A stretch of 64,000 nucleotides of DNA from positions 1,986,001-2,050,000 of the forward strand of contig NZ_CP082944.1 of assembly GCF_019933155.2 (NCBI RefSeq), written 5' to 3'. Numbering within the stretch: position 1 is the first letter of the stretch; each line of letters starts with the position of its first letter. This DNA is from Metabacillus dongyingensis (GTDB lineage: Bacteria > Bacillota > Bacilli > Bacillales > Bacillaceae). The notes under the pieces are model-generated. The model worked only from the letters and a program-made list of their open reading frames with translations. It did not search any database and had not been told where the DNA came from. Both the position numbers and the translations under genes were made by a program. Shown here one piece after another: positions 1-9,615 of this stretch.

Positions 1-1
1 G

Positions 2-1327
<1,326 letters not shown>

Positions 1328-1365
1328 GAAAGCTAAGCCGACTGTAATTTAGTCTGATCCAGCAC

Positions 1366-1397
1366 AAAAAAACCGCCAATCGGCGGTTTTTATTTTT
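1366..1397 (+). terminator. Intrinsic terminator after ykpA
   Basis: CCGCC/GGCGG stem flanked by A and T runs, with a long T tract, about 40 bases after the ykpA stop. The mirrored A-run means it may also stop leftward transcripts. Confidence 0.85.
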
Positions 1398-1674
1398 TTC
1401 TATCCAGCTGTCAACAAGCCCGGGGTTTTTATCCATCCATCTTTTTCACAGGCATCTGTTCTTGTGTGAGAGACTCTTCCTGTACGTATTTAATAAGGGA
1501 ATTTAACAGTTTATCATTCATTTTCCATTCTGACATCCATTTTACGATTTCAGGGTGTTCTTCAGTAAACCGAATGGGGGACATGGAGTGGATTTTGTCA
1601 GGTGCTTTGGGATACTTTAAATATTTGATTTTGTAATCCGCAAAAACCCAGTGCGGACTCCAAAGCACATTCAC
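1395..1674 (-). pseudogene. C-terminal remnant of a glycine-betaine/choline ABC binding protein
   Basis: A reverse-strand fragment of about 80 codons reads like the C-terminal lobe of OpuAC/ProX-type substrate-binding proteins: NVLWSPHWVFADYKIKYL, then a stretch on helices used for ligand binding, ending KKMDG-stop. The expected continuation (NPGLVDSWIEKNK) is present just downstream in another frame, so a +/-1 shift inside a short ATCC repeat near position 1435 breaks the end. No signal peptide, N-terminal lobe or transporter partners are present. I read it as a decayed gene left in the ykpA-ykpB gap. A sequencing error would repair only the frameshift, not the missing N-terminal part. Confidence 0.6.
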
Positions 1675-1799
1675 TCCAAGTACCGGAGCAAAACAAGAGA
1701 TGCGATAACGACCATAGACAGGGCAAGGATTCTTTGGTTATCCCGCCATAACGGTTGCAAGGATTGAGGTCGGTCGCGGATTTGAAGCAGGTATCGCAT
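1671..1799 (-). CDS. Possible 42-aa single-span membrane peptide
   Basis: Short reverse ORF with an AAGGA site six bases before ATG (an upstream in-frame ATG would give 47 residues). The N-terminal half is basic and polar, and the C-terminal half (ILALSMVVIASLVLLRYL) is one hydrophobic helix. The stop overlaps the start of the degenerate binding-protein fragment. It could be a real small membrane protein or part of the same decayed locus. B. subtilis has a small gene (ykpC) near here, but I cannot recognise homology. Confidence 0.3.
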   Translation of the reverse strand: MRYLLQIRDRPQSLQPLWRDNQRILALSMVVIASLVLLRYLE

Positions 1800-1870
1800 T
1801 GTCATCCTTGCCATTATTTTAGACCGGATTACTCAAAATCTTGGACGAAGAAAAAAGAAGTATAAGAAGA

Positions 1871-1899
1871 AATCCTGCTTTTTCAAGCAGGATTTTTTG
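1871..1899 (+). terminator. Intrinsic terminator upstream of ykpB
   Basis: AATCCTGCTT/AAGCAGGATT stem followed by TTTTTTGTTTTTT. It lies 50 bases before the ykpB start and isolates it from upstream transcription, so ykpB should start from a promoter inside or after the hairpin, or depend on read-through. Confidence 0.75.
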
Positions 1900-1951
1900 T
1901 TTTTTCTCAATTGGTTCTATAAACTTATGATGTAGGGAAGGGGATGGAAAA

Positions 1952-2866
1952 GTGAAAGTATTAGTTGTTGGAGCAGGAGCGGTTGGCGGATATTTTGGTG
2001 CTCGCCTCGCTGAAAAAGGGGAAGATGTCACATTTTTAGTCAGAGAAAAAAGGGCACATTTACTGAATAAGCATGGATTACAAGTTAAAAGTATACACGG
2101 TGACTATCACTTTCATGCTAAAACATTGCTTGCAGGAGATAATAGGGAAACATTTGATCTCATTTTGTTATCTGTGAAAGCGTATCATCTGGAAAAGGTC
2201 GTGGAAGAATTAACTCCATTTGCAGGAGATCAAACACTCATTATGCCGCTGCTGAATGGCTTCGCCCACTTGGAAATGCTGCAGGAGAGATTTTCGAAAC
2301 AGCGTGTAATCGGCGGTTTATGTTTTATTGAATCGACAGTAGATCAGGAAGGTGCGATCGTGCAGACCAGTCCGATCCATGAGCTTGTATACGGCGCCCT
2401 ATTTGGCCAGCAGACGGAAAAAGTGGAAAAACTTAAAGCATTATTTGCAGGAACAAATGCCGAAATTCGAAATAGTGACAGGATTCTTGCTGATATGTGG
2501 CATAAATATATGTTTATCTCAGGTTTGTCTGGTGTAACCACGCTGTTCCGTTCACCAATCGGGCCTATTCGAGAAAATGAATTCGGCTTGAATGTTATTG
2601 AGAAACTCTTTTATGAAATCGGATCGATTATGCGTGCTGAAGGTGCGCCAATTGCTGACGGCATTGAAGATATTCAGCTTAAAAAAATACTTAACATGAC
2701 AGAGGGAATGAAGTCTTCCATGCAGAGGGATATGGAGAAGCTGACAGAAGTTGAGGCAGATCATTTGCAGGGGTACCTTTTGAAGCTTGCCGAAAAACAC
2801 AAAATAGATGCACCGATTTTATCCATTGTGTATTCAAATTTAAAAATATACGAGAAGAATCGTTAA
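1952..2866 (+). CDS. ykpB: 2-dehydropantoate 2-reductase family protein (ApbA/PanE)
   Basis: NADPH-dependent reduction of ketopantoate to pantoate, a step in pantothenate/CoA synthesis, is the family reaction; YkpB is a PanE paralogue in B. subtilis, so the exact substrate is less certain. Seen: N-terminal dinucleotide fold GAGAVGGYFGARL (residues 7-19), a central ILLSVKAY segment, then the helical C-terminal domain with the conserved Lys region (MWHKYMFISGLSGVTTL). 304 residues, a normal length. GTG start, with AGGGAAGGGG eight to nine bases upstream; an out-of-frame ATG just before it runs straight into a stop. Follows ykpA, as in B. subtilis. Confidence 0.88.
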   Translation: MKVLVVGAGAVGGYFGARLAEKGEDVTFLVREKRAHLLNKHGLQVKSIHGDYHFHAKTLLAGDNRETFDLILLSVKAYHLEKVVEELTPFAGDQTLIMPLLNGFAHLEMLQERFSKQRVIGGLCFIESTVDQEGAIVQTSPIHELVYGALFGQQTEKVEKLKALFAGTNAEIRNSDRILADMWHKYMFISGLSGVTTLFRSPIGPIRENEFGLNVIEKLFYEIGSIMRAEGAPIADGIEDIQLKKILNMTEGMKSSMQRDMEKLTEVEADHLQGYLLKLAEKHKIDAPILSIVYSNLKIYEKNR

Positions 2867-2938
2867 GAGAACCGACCTCCTTTATGTTTACGGGTTCCCT
2901 TTTGAATGAAAAAATGTCTAAGTGAATAACATAAATAC

Positions 2939-2968
2939 AACGCCCATTTCTCTATCTGGGCGTTTTTA
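2939..2968 (+). terminator. Intrinsic terminator after ykpB
   Basis: AACGCCCA/TGGGCGTT stem, six-base loop, then TTTTATCTTTTT. It closes the ykpB unit just before the tandem array. Confidence 0.8.
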
Positions 2969-3045
2969 TCTTTTTGTCCGGAATTGAATAAAGGCTAATT
3001 ATGGTATTGAATAATGATATATTCACAACTAATTCACTTTAGTTT

Positions 3046-3773
3046 GATTCCTCAGTTTGGTGTACCTGATGGTTTTGAGGAATCGAAGGAGACGTATGAT
3101 TCCTCAACTAGGCAAGCACGCGGGTTTTGTGGAATCAAAGGAGACGTATGATTCCTCAATTAGGCAAGCTCGCGGGTTTTGGGGAATCAAAGGAGAGGTA
3201 TGATTCCTCAATTAGGCAAGCACGCGGGTTTTGTGGAATCAAAGGAGACGTATGATTCCTCAATCAGGCAAGCTCGCGGGTTATGGGGAATCAAAGGAAA
3301 GGTATGATTCCTCAATTAGGCAAACTCCCGGGATTAGGGGAATCAAAGGAGAGGTATGATTCCTCAATTAGGCAAACTCCCGGCTTTTGGTGAATCAAAG
3401 AGTGCGAATGATTCCTGAACTAGGCAAACTCCCGGGTTTTGGGGAATCAAAGAGTGCGAATGATTCCTGAACTAGGCAATCTCGCGGGTTTTGAGGAATC
3501 AAAGAGTGCGAATGATTCCTGAACTAGGCAATCTCGCGAGATTTGGGGAATCAAAGAGTGCGAATGATTCCTGAGCTAGGCAAACTCCCGGGATTAGGGG
3601 AATCAAAGGAGACGTATGATTCCTCAATTAGGCAAGCTCCGGAGTTTTGAGGAATCAAAGAGTGCGAATGATTCCTGAACTAGGCAAACTCCCGGGTTTT
3701 GGGGAATCAAAGGAGGCGTATGATTCCTCAATCAGGCAAGCTCCGGAGTTTTGAAGAATCAAAGAAGCTGTTT
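3046..3773. repeat. 14 x 52-bp tandem array, no interspersed spacers
   Basis: Fourteen head-to-tail units begin at 3046 and recur every 52 bases exactly, through 3722. Each opens GATTCCT and carries a matching (G)GGAATC about 30 bases later, so every unit contains an inverted repeat. Core words are TAGGCAA, then CTCGCGGG or CTCCCGGG. Two versions alternate: AAAGGAGACGTAT joined to GATTCCTCA, and AAAGAGTGCGAAT joined to GATTCCTGA. A decayed copy follows near 3774-3815. 52 is not a multiple of three and no long frame stays open, so it is not coding. Function unknown. It fills the ykpB-cobW gap together with flanking terminators. Confidence 0.95.
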
Positions 3774-3904
3774 TATTACCAAAACATGCATAATCCTGTA
3801 TTTTGAGGAATCATACAAAATGGTTGAATTACTGAAAAACGATGACTCCAGGGTACTGAATACTCAAACAGTTAATCTCCAAAAAACATCAAGCTGTTAA
3901 CAAC

Positions 3905-3947
3905 AAAAAACGGATACAAATTGCTGTACAATTTAATACCCGTTTTT
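3905..3947 (-). terminator. Terminator downstream of the CobW-type gene
   Basis: AAAACGG/CCGTTTT outer stem with an AAATTG/CAATTT inner stem. On the reverse strand it ends in TTTTTTGTTG, about 70 bases past the gene's stop. Confidence 0.65.
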
Positions 3948-4015
3948 ATCTCTATTTTTCAGTTTTGCTTAAAGCGGAACCCACTTGCATAATATAGAAG
4001 GCCGTTTTAAAAAAG

Positions 4016-4930
4016 CTATTTCTGCAAGGCATTCAGCTGATTCTTCAGCCCTGAATGATCTAAATTTTCGCCGATAAAAACAAGCGTCTTTTTCATTTTT
4101 ACAGGCTCTTTTAAGTAGAGCGGCATGCCATATGAATACTGAAACAGGTACGTATCCTCAGAATGTGTGAAGGAAAGGTAACCCTTTATGCGGTAGATCG
4201 TATCAGGCATGTTTCTCAGAAAATCCTCAAAAGCTTCAAAATCAATTTGTTCTGTAAAAGTATGAACATATGTTTTTAAATGCAGATCAAGGCTTACATG
4301 TGTTTTCTGATGCTCCTTCTGCTGCTTGCGGGTTAATTGCTGAAAATCGCTTAATCTTATATTGGCGTACTGAGTCAGCAGCACCTTGGAATCAGGGGCA
4401 ATGTTTTGAATGTCAAAGACAAGGGATGCCTGTTCTGATTCTGAGAGATTGTCCACTTTATTTAAGAGGACAATGTCTGCATGATGAATTTGTTCATGCA
4501 GAAGTTTTTGAAGCTGAATACTTAAGGCATGGCGATCGTGATAACGGGCACCATCTATAAGTGTAACAATGGATCCTATCGCTAGTTTTTCAGCAAAAAC
4601 AGGCGATAAACAAGCATCCAGCACTTCAATTGGATGTGCCGCCCCAGTTGTTTCTATGTAGATGGCATCAAGATCGTATTGAGAGAGCATACCCTGGAGC
4701 TGTGCTTCTAGCTGGCCTTGCATTGTGCAGCATACACATCCATTTAGAAGCTCTTTTAAGGGAATATCATCTGAGACAGCGTCCGAATCGATGGAAACTT
4801 TCCCGAGTTCATTCATAATAACGGCAATTTTACGGTTTTTATTTTGTTCTTGTTTTAAAATATTTTTTAAAAGCGTTGTTTTACCCGCTCCTAAAAATCC
4901 GGATAATATGTATACTTCAACAGATTTCAT
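4016..4930 (-). CDS. CobW/COG0523 G3E-family GTPase, putative metal chaperone
   Basis: COG0523 GTPases use GTP hydrolysis to deliver metals, often Zn, to target proteins; YciC is the B. subtilis example. Seen from the chosen start: Walker A GFLGAGKTTLL (residues 10-20), the metal-binding CVCC motif in LLNGCVCCTMQG, IETTGAAHP (Walker B region), NKVD for guanine specificity, and a C-terminal CobW_C domain with TIYRIKGYLSF. About 304 residues. The start at MKSVEVY has GGGAG nine bases upstream; an in-frame start 21 codons earlier lacks a site. No Zur-type operator is evident upstream, so zinc regulation is unproven. It stands alone, with a terminator behind it and the 52-bp array beyond. Confidence 0.85.
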   Translation of the reverse strand: MKSVEVYILSGFLGAGKTTLLKNILKQEQNKNRKIAVIMNELGKVSIDSDAVSDDIPLKELLNGCVCCTMQGQLEAQLQGMLSQYDLDAIYIETTGAAHPIEVLDACLSPVFAEKLAIGSIVTLIDGARYHDRHALSIQLQKLLHEQIHHADIVLLNKVDNLSESEQASLVFDIQNIAPDSKVLLTQYANIRLSDFQQLTRKQQKEHQKTHVSLDLHLKTYVHTFTEQIDFEAFEDFLRNMPDTIYRIKGYLSFTHSEDTYLFQYSYGMPLYLKEPVKMKKTLVFIGENLDHSGLKNQLNALQK

Positions 4931-5206
4931 CGTTATACGCTCCCGTTCAGATTGATATGTCTCATCGTACATGAATTTTGCTTTTTCCGTCAATCTTCTT
5001 CATGAAATAAGAAAATTCAATGAACATGCTATTCTTTCTATTGTTTATTCCTTTAGTTCACTATAGAATGAAAACTGTTGACATTTTTCCTGGCATTCTA
5101 GAATGAGTTGGCAGTATGTGTTAATGAAAGGGCTGTTTTTCAAAGACTGATATAGAAACAAAGTCTTTGTAAAGAGCTAGTGAATATGCCTGGGGGTAAC
5201 AATTCG

Positions 5207-6064
5207 TTGAAAAAAATAGCATGGGTAACAGATAGTGTATCGTGTATTTCTGAAGATACAGCTGAAAAATACGGATTTAATGTTGTGCCGCTCTCCATTA
5301 TATTTGATGGGAATTGTTATAAAGACGGCATTGAACTTACAAATGAAGAATTTTATAAAAAGTTAAAAGCATCGAAAGTTTCACCAACAACAAGTCAGCC
5401 TGCTGTAGGTGATTTCGTCGAATTATATGAGAAACTGAAACAGGAATACGAAATGGGGATTGCCATTCATGTGACTTCAAAAGTAAGCGGCACACTGAAT
5501 GCTTCCATGCTCGCTGCTGAAATTGCCGGGTTTAATATGGTTCATATTGATTCAAAAATTGGCGCAAAAGCCCAGGAATATATGATGCTCGAGGGTGCCC
5601 GCATGGACCGGGAAGGGTATACAGGCGTAGAAATAGCCAAACATTTGCAGGAGCTTCCCGAGCGGGTAAGAGGGCTTAACTTGATCGGCAGCCTCGAACA
5701 GCTTCACAAAGGGGGACGTGTCTCCGGCGCAGGCATGGTGATCGGCAACCTGCTCCAAATTCGTCCCATTATTGAGTTTCAAAATGGCGAATTAGTGCAG
5801 CTGGAAAAAGTAAGAACGACGAAAAAAGCTGAAAACCGCATTTTTGAGCTTTTTAAAGCATCCTATACGGAGAAAGGCGTTTATGGAGTAGCTGTTATTC
5901 ACAGCAATCTCTTCGAAAAAGCGAGAGAGTGGAAGGAAAGACTTTCACAAATCGACCCTGCATTAGAAATAGAAGTTGGAGATTTAAGTCCAGTTATTTC
6001 AGCACATGTTGGTGAAGGAACGATCGGACTGATGTGGTTTGAAAAGAAAACATCTGACAAATAA
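5207..6064 (+). CDS. DegV family fatty-acid-binding protein
   Basis: DegV proteins bind a single long-chain fatty acid; some are FakB subunits that present fatty acid to a FakA kinase. Seen: N-terminal WVTDSVSCIS (residues 6-15), SPTTSQPA (59-66) and HVTSKVSGTL (88-97) that form the lipid head-group site in the family, then GSLEQLHKGGRVSG in the C-terminal domain. 285 residues from a TTG start preceded by GGGGGT nine bases upstream; an in-frame GTG nine codons earlier has no site. TTGACA with TAGAAT only 15 bases downstream (5078-5104) is a weak candidate promoter. Transcribed alone between the CobW gene and ampS, to which it is convergent. Confidence 0.88.
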   Translation: MKKIAWVTDSVSCISEDTAEKYGFNVVPLSIIFDGNCYKDGIELTNEEFYKKLKASKVSPTTSQPAVGDFVELYEKLKQEYEMGIAIHVTSKVSGTLNASMLAAEIAGFNMVHIDSKIGAKAQEYMMLEGARMDREGYTGVEIAKHLQELPERVRGLNLIGSLEQLHKGGRVSGAGMVIGNLLQIRPIIEFQNGELVQLEKVRTTKKAENRIFELFKASYTEKGVYGVAVIHSNLFEKAREWKERLSQIDPALEIEVGDLSPVISAHVGEGTIGLMWFEKKTSDK

Positions 6065-6068
6065 GCAG

Positions 6069-6101
6069 AAACCGCCAAGAGATCACCTCCAGGCGGTTTT
6101 T
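6069..6101. terminator. Bidirectional terminator between degV and ampS
   Basis: AAACCGCC/GGCGGTTT stem sitting between two convergent genes, with T runs on the forward side. Confidence 0.75.
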
Positions 6102-6120
6102 AAGTTTTTTATGAGGCAGT

Positions 6121-7350
6121 TTAGATTGCCCAAGTGCCTTTTCTGAATAGAGGCTCGCTTGTGCCGTCTTCCAAAATGCCGTCAATATCCATTTCTGCTG
6201 AACCGATCATAAAATCAACATGAGTGATACTTGAGTTGACGCCGTTTTTCTCCAATTCTTCGCGGGACATCTTCTTTCCGCCTTCAATACAGAAAGCATA
6301 AGCATTGCCGATTGCTAAATGATTGGATGCATTTTCATCGAAAAGTGTATTATAAAATAAAACATTTGACATAGAAATAGGAGAATCATGAGGAACAAGA
6401 GCCACTTCTCCGAGGTAATGCGAGCCCTCATCTGTTGCTGTGAGTTCCTTTAAAATCTCTTCGCCTTCTTCTGCCTTGACGTCTGTAATCCGGCCTTTTT
6501 CAAATGTGATCGAAAAATTGTCAATCAAATTACCACCGTAGCTAAGGGGCTTTGTGCTTGCTACAACACCATTTACGCCTTCTTTTTCAGGAACAGTGAA
6601 CACTTCTTCTGTCGGCATATTAGCCATAAATTCGTTGCCTTGTTCATTGACGCTTCCAGCGCCAATCCATAGGTGTTTCTCAGGAAGTTCGATTGTTAAA
6701 TCTGTTCCCTGTGCGCGGTAATGGAGCTTTTTATATTTTCTGCCGTTTAAATATTCTACCTTGCTGTTCAGTGATCGGTCATGTTCCTTCCATGCTGCTA
6801 CAGGATCTTCAAGATCTGTGCGGGTTGCTTTGAAGATTGCATCCCACAGCTGTTCAACTGCATTTTCACCAGCTTCCGGAAACACTTTTGCAGCCCATTT
6901 CTCAGATGGGACCGCAATCACAGACCAGCTTACTTTGTCTGCCTGAACATAATTTCTGTATGTAGATAATGCAGTGCCTGCAGCTTTTGAATTAGCAGCA
7001 ATTCTCTTCGAGTCAATGCCCTTTAATAAATCAGGGGACGATGAAACGATCGACATAAATGCAGCGCCATTTTCGGCAAGCGTTTCAAGCCCTTTTGCAC
7101 GCCACTCAGGAAATTCTTCGAAAGCTTCCTGCGGTGCAAGCTCAAATCTTGTACGGGTTACTTCGTCATCATTCCAGTCTACCTGCACGTGTTTTGCACC
7201 TGTTTCATAGGCTTTTTTTACAACTAATCGAACAAACTCAGCTGCATCAATGGAAGCGTTGATGACAAGCGTTTGCCCCTTTTGGATATTCACTCCGACT
7301 TTGACAGCAAGCTCTGCATATTTTTCGAGATTTTTTTGAAAAGAGGTCAT
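6121..7350 (-). CDS. ampS: Aminopeptidase, M29 family (AmpS/PepS-like)
   Basis: Cytosolic metallo-aminopeptidase that removes N-terminal residues from peptides. Seen: N-terminal YAELAVKVGVNIQKGQTL, central LPEKHLWIGAG and ANMPTEEVFTVP, and near the end HLAIGNAYAF and THVDFMIGS, which are characteristic of M29 enzymes and supply the metal-binding Glu/His/Asp set. 409 residues, the usual M29 length. The start at MTSFQKN is set by AGGAGA seven bases upstream; the frame remains open further up but without a ribosome site. Divergent from the acyl-CoA dehydrogenase-like gene across a 160-base gap that must hold both promoters. Confidence 0.9.
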   Translation of the reverse strand: MTSFQKNLEKYAELAVKVGVNIQKGQTLVINASIDAAEFVRLVVKKAYETGAKHVQVDWNDDEVTRTRFELAPQEAFEEFPEWRAKGLETLAENGAAFMSIVSSSPDLLKGIDSKRIAANSKAAGTALSTYRNYVQADKVSWSVIAVPSEKWAAKVFPEAGENAVEQLWDAIFKATRTDLEDPVAAWKEHDRSLNSKVEYLNGRKYKKLHYRAQGTDLTIELPEKHLWIGAGSVNEQGNEFMANMPTEEVFTVPEKEGVNGVVASTKPLSYGGNLIDNFSITFEKGRITDVKAEEGEEILKELTATDEGSHYLGEVALVPHDSPISMSNVLFYNTLFDENASNHLAIGNAYAFCIEGGKKMSREELEKNGVNSSITHVDFMIGSAEMDIDGILEDGTSEPLFRKGTWAI

Positions 7351-7509
7351 TAGTTTATCTCCTTTAACCAGAATTAGTTCTATTTTATCAGAACTGCTAA
7401 CATTAGGAAATAAAAAGACTGAGTATTCTATATACAAACAGATATCAGATCGGAATACTTTATCAAATTCACAAGAAAAGTTAGAATAGAAGGGAAAGAA
7501 GGTGGAATT

Positions 7510-8685
7510 GTGCTTGATCATCAATTCATCAAAACGGACAGACAACGGATATTTTTGGAGAAGGCTGCCGAGCTTGCACAGCAGTTCTCAGTGCGTGCCG
7601 ATTATTACGATAAGCAGGCTCTTTTCCCTTTTGAAAATTTCAATGATTTAAAAAGAGCGGGCTTTTTGAAATTATCAATCCCTCAGAAATATGGCGGAGA
7701 CGATCTGACTCTTTATGAATTCGTGTTAATACAGGAAAAGCTTGCACAGGGTGACGGAGCAACAGCTCTATCACTTGGATGGCATCTTGGAATTCTTATG
7801 AATATTAGAGAAACTGAAAAGTGGGAAGAAAAAACGTATGCACGGATTTCCCGAGAAATCATACAGTTCGACAAATTATTGAACAGTGCAGCGTCTGAAC
7901 CGAATGGAGGAAGTCCTGCAAGAGGCGGAAAACCTGAAACGACGGCAAAACGCAATGGGGAGAAGTGGATCATTAACGGCAAGAAAATATTCACTTCACT
8001 TGCACCTGCGCTTGATTATTTCCTGATTACTGCAACAATAGAGGATACAGGCGAAGTGGGGGAATTTATTATTCCAAGGGAATCTCCCGGGCTGTCCATT
8101 GAAGAAACGTGGAACACGCTTGGAATGAGAGGAACAAGAAGCGACGATTTAATTCTTGTGAATGTGGTACTCGAAGCAGAGGCCTTAACGGGTTTGAAAA
8201 CGAAATCTTCTAAAGGACCGGTTCCGCAAGGCTGGCTGCTCCATATACCGGCATGTTACTTGGGAATTGCCATTGCAGCAAGAAATTTTGCTGTTCAGTT
8301 TGCAAAAAAACATCAGCCAAACAGCTTAAATCATCCAATTAAAGATCTGCCTGAAGTAAGAAGAAAAATAGCAAAAATGGATCTTTCGCTTCTGACGGCG
8401 AGACATCTTTTATACGGTACAGCGGAAAAATGGGACGCATCACCTAATGAGCGAAATAAGCTCTCAGCTGAACTTGCAGCTGCCAAGACAGTTGCTACAA
8501 ATACAGCAGTCGAAGTGGTAGATTTAGCCATGCGAGTAGTTGGGGGGCAAAGCATGTTTAATTCCCTTCCCCTCCAAAGATATTACAGAGATGTAAGAGC
8601 GGGACTACATAATCCTCCGGCTGATGAGATTACATATTCGATTCTTGCAGACCAGGCTTTTCAAGGAGAGGAACAAGGTAAATGA
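7510..8685 (+). CDS. Acyl-CoA dehydrogenase-like flavoprotein (YdbM / type-2 C-terminus)
   Basis: Acyl-CoA dehydrogenase fold, about 391 residues. Seen: N-terminal helical domain with LSIPQKYGG, a middle domain with ASEPNGGSPARGG and WIINGKKIFTS, and a C-terminal domain RVVGGQSMFNSLPLQRYYRDVRAG. Where classical enzymes have YEGT with the catalytic Glu, this one has HNPPADE (residues 367-373). That resembles the type-2 group (YdbM, DszC, SfnC-like flavin monooxygenases), so it may oxygenate rather than dehydrogenate. GTG start with AAGGTGG upstream. The last four bases overlap the next ATG, so the two genes are probably translated together. Confidence 0.75.
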   Translation: MLDHQFIKTDRQRIFLEKAAELAQQFSVRADYYDKQALFPFENFNDLKRAGFLKLSIPQKYGGDDLTLYEFVLIQEKLAQGDGATALSLGWHLGILMNIRETEKWEEKTYARISREIIQFDKLLNSAASEPNGGSPARGGKPETTAKRNGEKWIINGKKIFTSLAPALDYFLITATIEDTGEVGEFIIPRESPGLSIEETWNTLGMRGTRSDDLILVNVVLEAEALTGLKTKSSKGPVPQGWLLHIPACYLGIAIAARNFAVQFAKKHQPNSLNHPIKDLPEVRRKIAKMDLSLLTARHLLYGTAEKWDASPNERNKLSAELAAAKTVATNTAVEVVDLAMRVVGGQSMFNSLPLQRYYRDVRAGLHNPPADEITYSILADQAFQGEEQGK

Positions 8686-9563
8686 ACCTTTCAAGCGAGT
8701 TTAAACAGACAATTATCGGAGTTCATGGAGATTCAGGAGAAGCATGGCTGCGTGAACTGCCTTACCATATTGCCCGCTGTGAGCAGACATACGGTCTTAA
8801 AATAGGTGATCCTTATAAATTGACGTATCATTATGTGGCACAGGCTAGTATGGAAAATGGAGAAGAGGCAGTTGTTAAAATCGGTCTTCCCAACCACAAA
8901 GATTTAATCGCAGAGTGCATCGCTTTAAAGATAATGGGCAGCGGCAATGGCATGGTAAAGCTGATTGATGACCATTTAAATCAGGGACTATTAATTTTAG
9001 AAAAATTAAACCCAGGCACCATGCTGTCAGAGGTGAACAGCGATGAAACGGCTGTTTCAATTGCTTCATCTGTTATGAAGAAAATTTGGCAGCCTTATGC
9101 AGGTGACCATGATTTCCCCCACTTGTCAGATTGGATGGCGGGTTTGAGGAGGGTGGAGCAAAATATCATTGCTGAAAAATGGATTCATAAAGCGGAAATT
9201 CTTTTTGATGATTTAATTAACTCCAGTACTAACCCCATTCTTCTGCATGGAGATCTTCATCAGGACAATATCTTGAAAAAGGGCAAGGACTGGCTTGCCA
9301 TAGACCCTAAGGGGGTTATAGGGGAAGCGGAATATGAAGTAACAAGCTTTTCCAAAAATTATCTATTTGATAAAAAAAATCCTAAGGATGTGCTGAGAAA
9401 GAGACTTGACCTGTTTGAAAAAGAATTAGGCCTGGACCGAACCCGGATGATTGGCTGGGGCTTTTGTCAGGCTGTACTGAGTGCATGCTGGTGTCTTGAG
9501 GATGGGGCAGCATGTTTTGAAGAGAATCTTCATCTGGCCGAGATGTACGATGTCATGATGTAA
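8682..9563 (+). CDS. APH(6)/hydroxyurea-resistance-type small-molecule kinase
   Basis: Aminoglycoside-phosphotransferase fold of the streptomycin 6-kinase / hydroxyurea-kinase group. Seen: a beta-rich N-lobe with AVVKIGLPN holding the ATP Lys, the catalytic loop LLHGDLHQDNIL (about residues 187-198), and AIDPKGVIGE, which provides the metal-binding Asp and the family's typical PKG. 293 residues, full length. Starts inside the stop of the preceding flavoprotein gene (ATGA), so the natural substrate is more likely a metabolite handled with that enzyme than an antibiotic. Resistance cannot be ruled out from sequence. A promoter-like element follows for the next gene. Confidence 0.72.
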   Translation: MNLSSEFKQTIIGVHGDSGEAWLRELPYHIARCEQTYGLKIGDPYKLTYHYVAQASMENGEEAVVKIGLPNHKDLIAECIALKIMGSGNGMVKLIDDHLNQGLLILEKLNPGTMLSEVNSDETAVSIASSVMKKIWQPYAGDHDFPHLSDWMAGLRRVEQNIIAEKWIHKAEILFDDLINSSTNPILLHGDLHQDNILKKGKDWLAIDPKGVIGEAEYEVTSFSKNYLFDKKNPKDVLRKRLDLFEKELGLDRTRMIGWGFCQAVLSACWCLEDGAACFEENLHLAEMYDVMM

Positions 9564-9579
9564 CTGCTTTCAAATGGTG

Positions 9580-9609
9580 TTGACATATTCAGTTTTTTTA
9601 TCATATACT
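9580..9609 (+). promoter_or_regulatory. SigmaA-type promoter for the ABC-F leader
   Basis: TTGACA and TATACT separated by 18 bases, immediately after the kinase gene. Transcription from here would give a leader of roughly 235 bases before the ABC-F start. Confidence 0.7.
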
Positions 9610-9615
9610 AATATC

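Noticed and set aside
3046..3773. CRISPR array
   Set aside because: Units are contiguous 52-bp repeats with no unique spacers, and no cas genes are present in the window.
4994..5179. Zur box upstream of the CobW-type gene
   Set aside because: No Zur-like palindrome was found; CATTCTAGAATG is a palindrome but does not match the Zur consensus as I know it.
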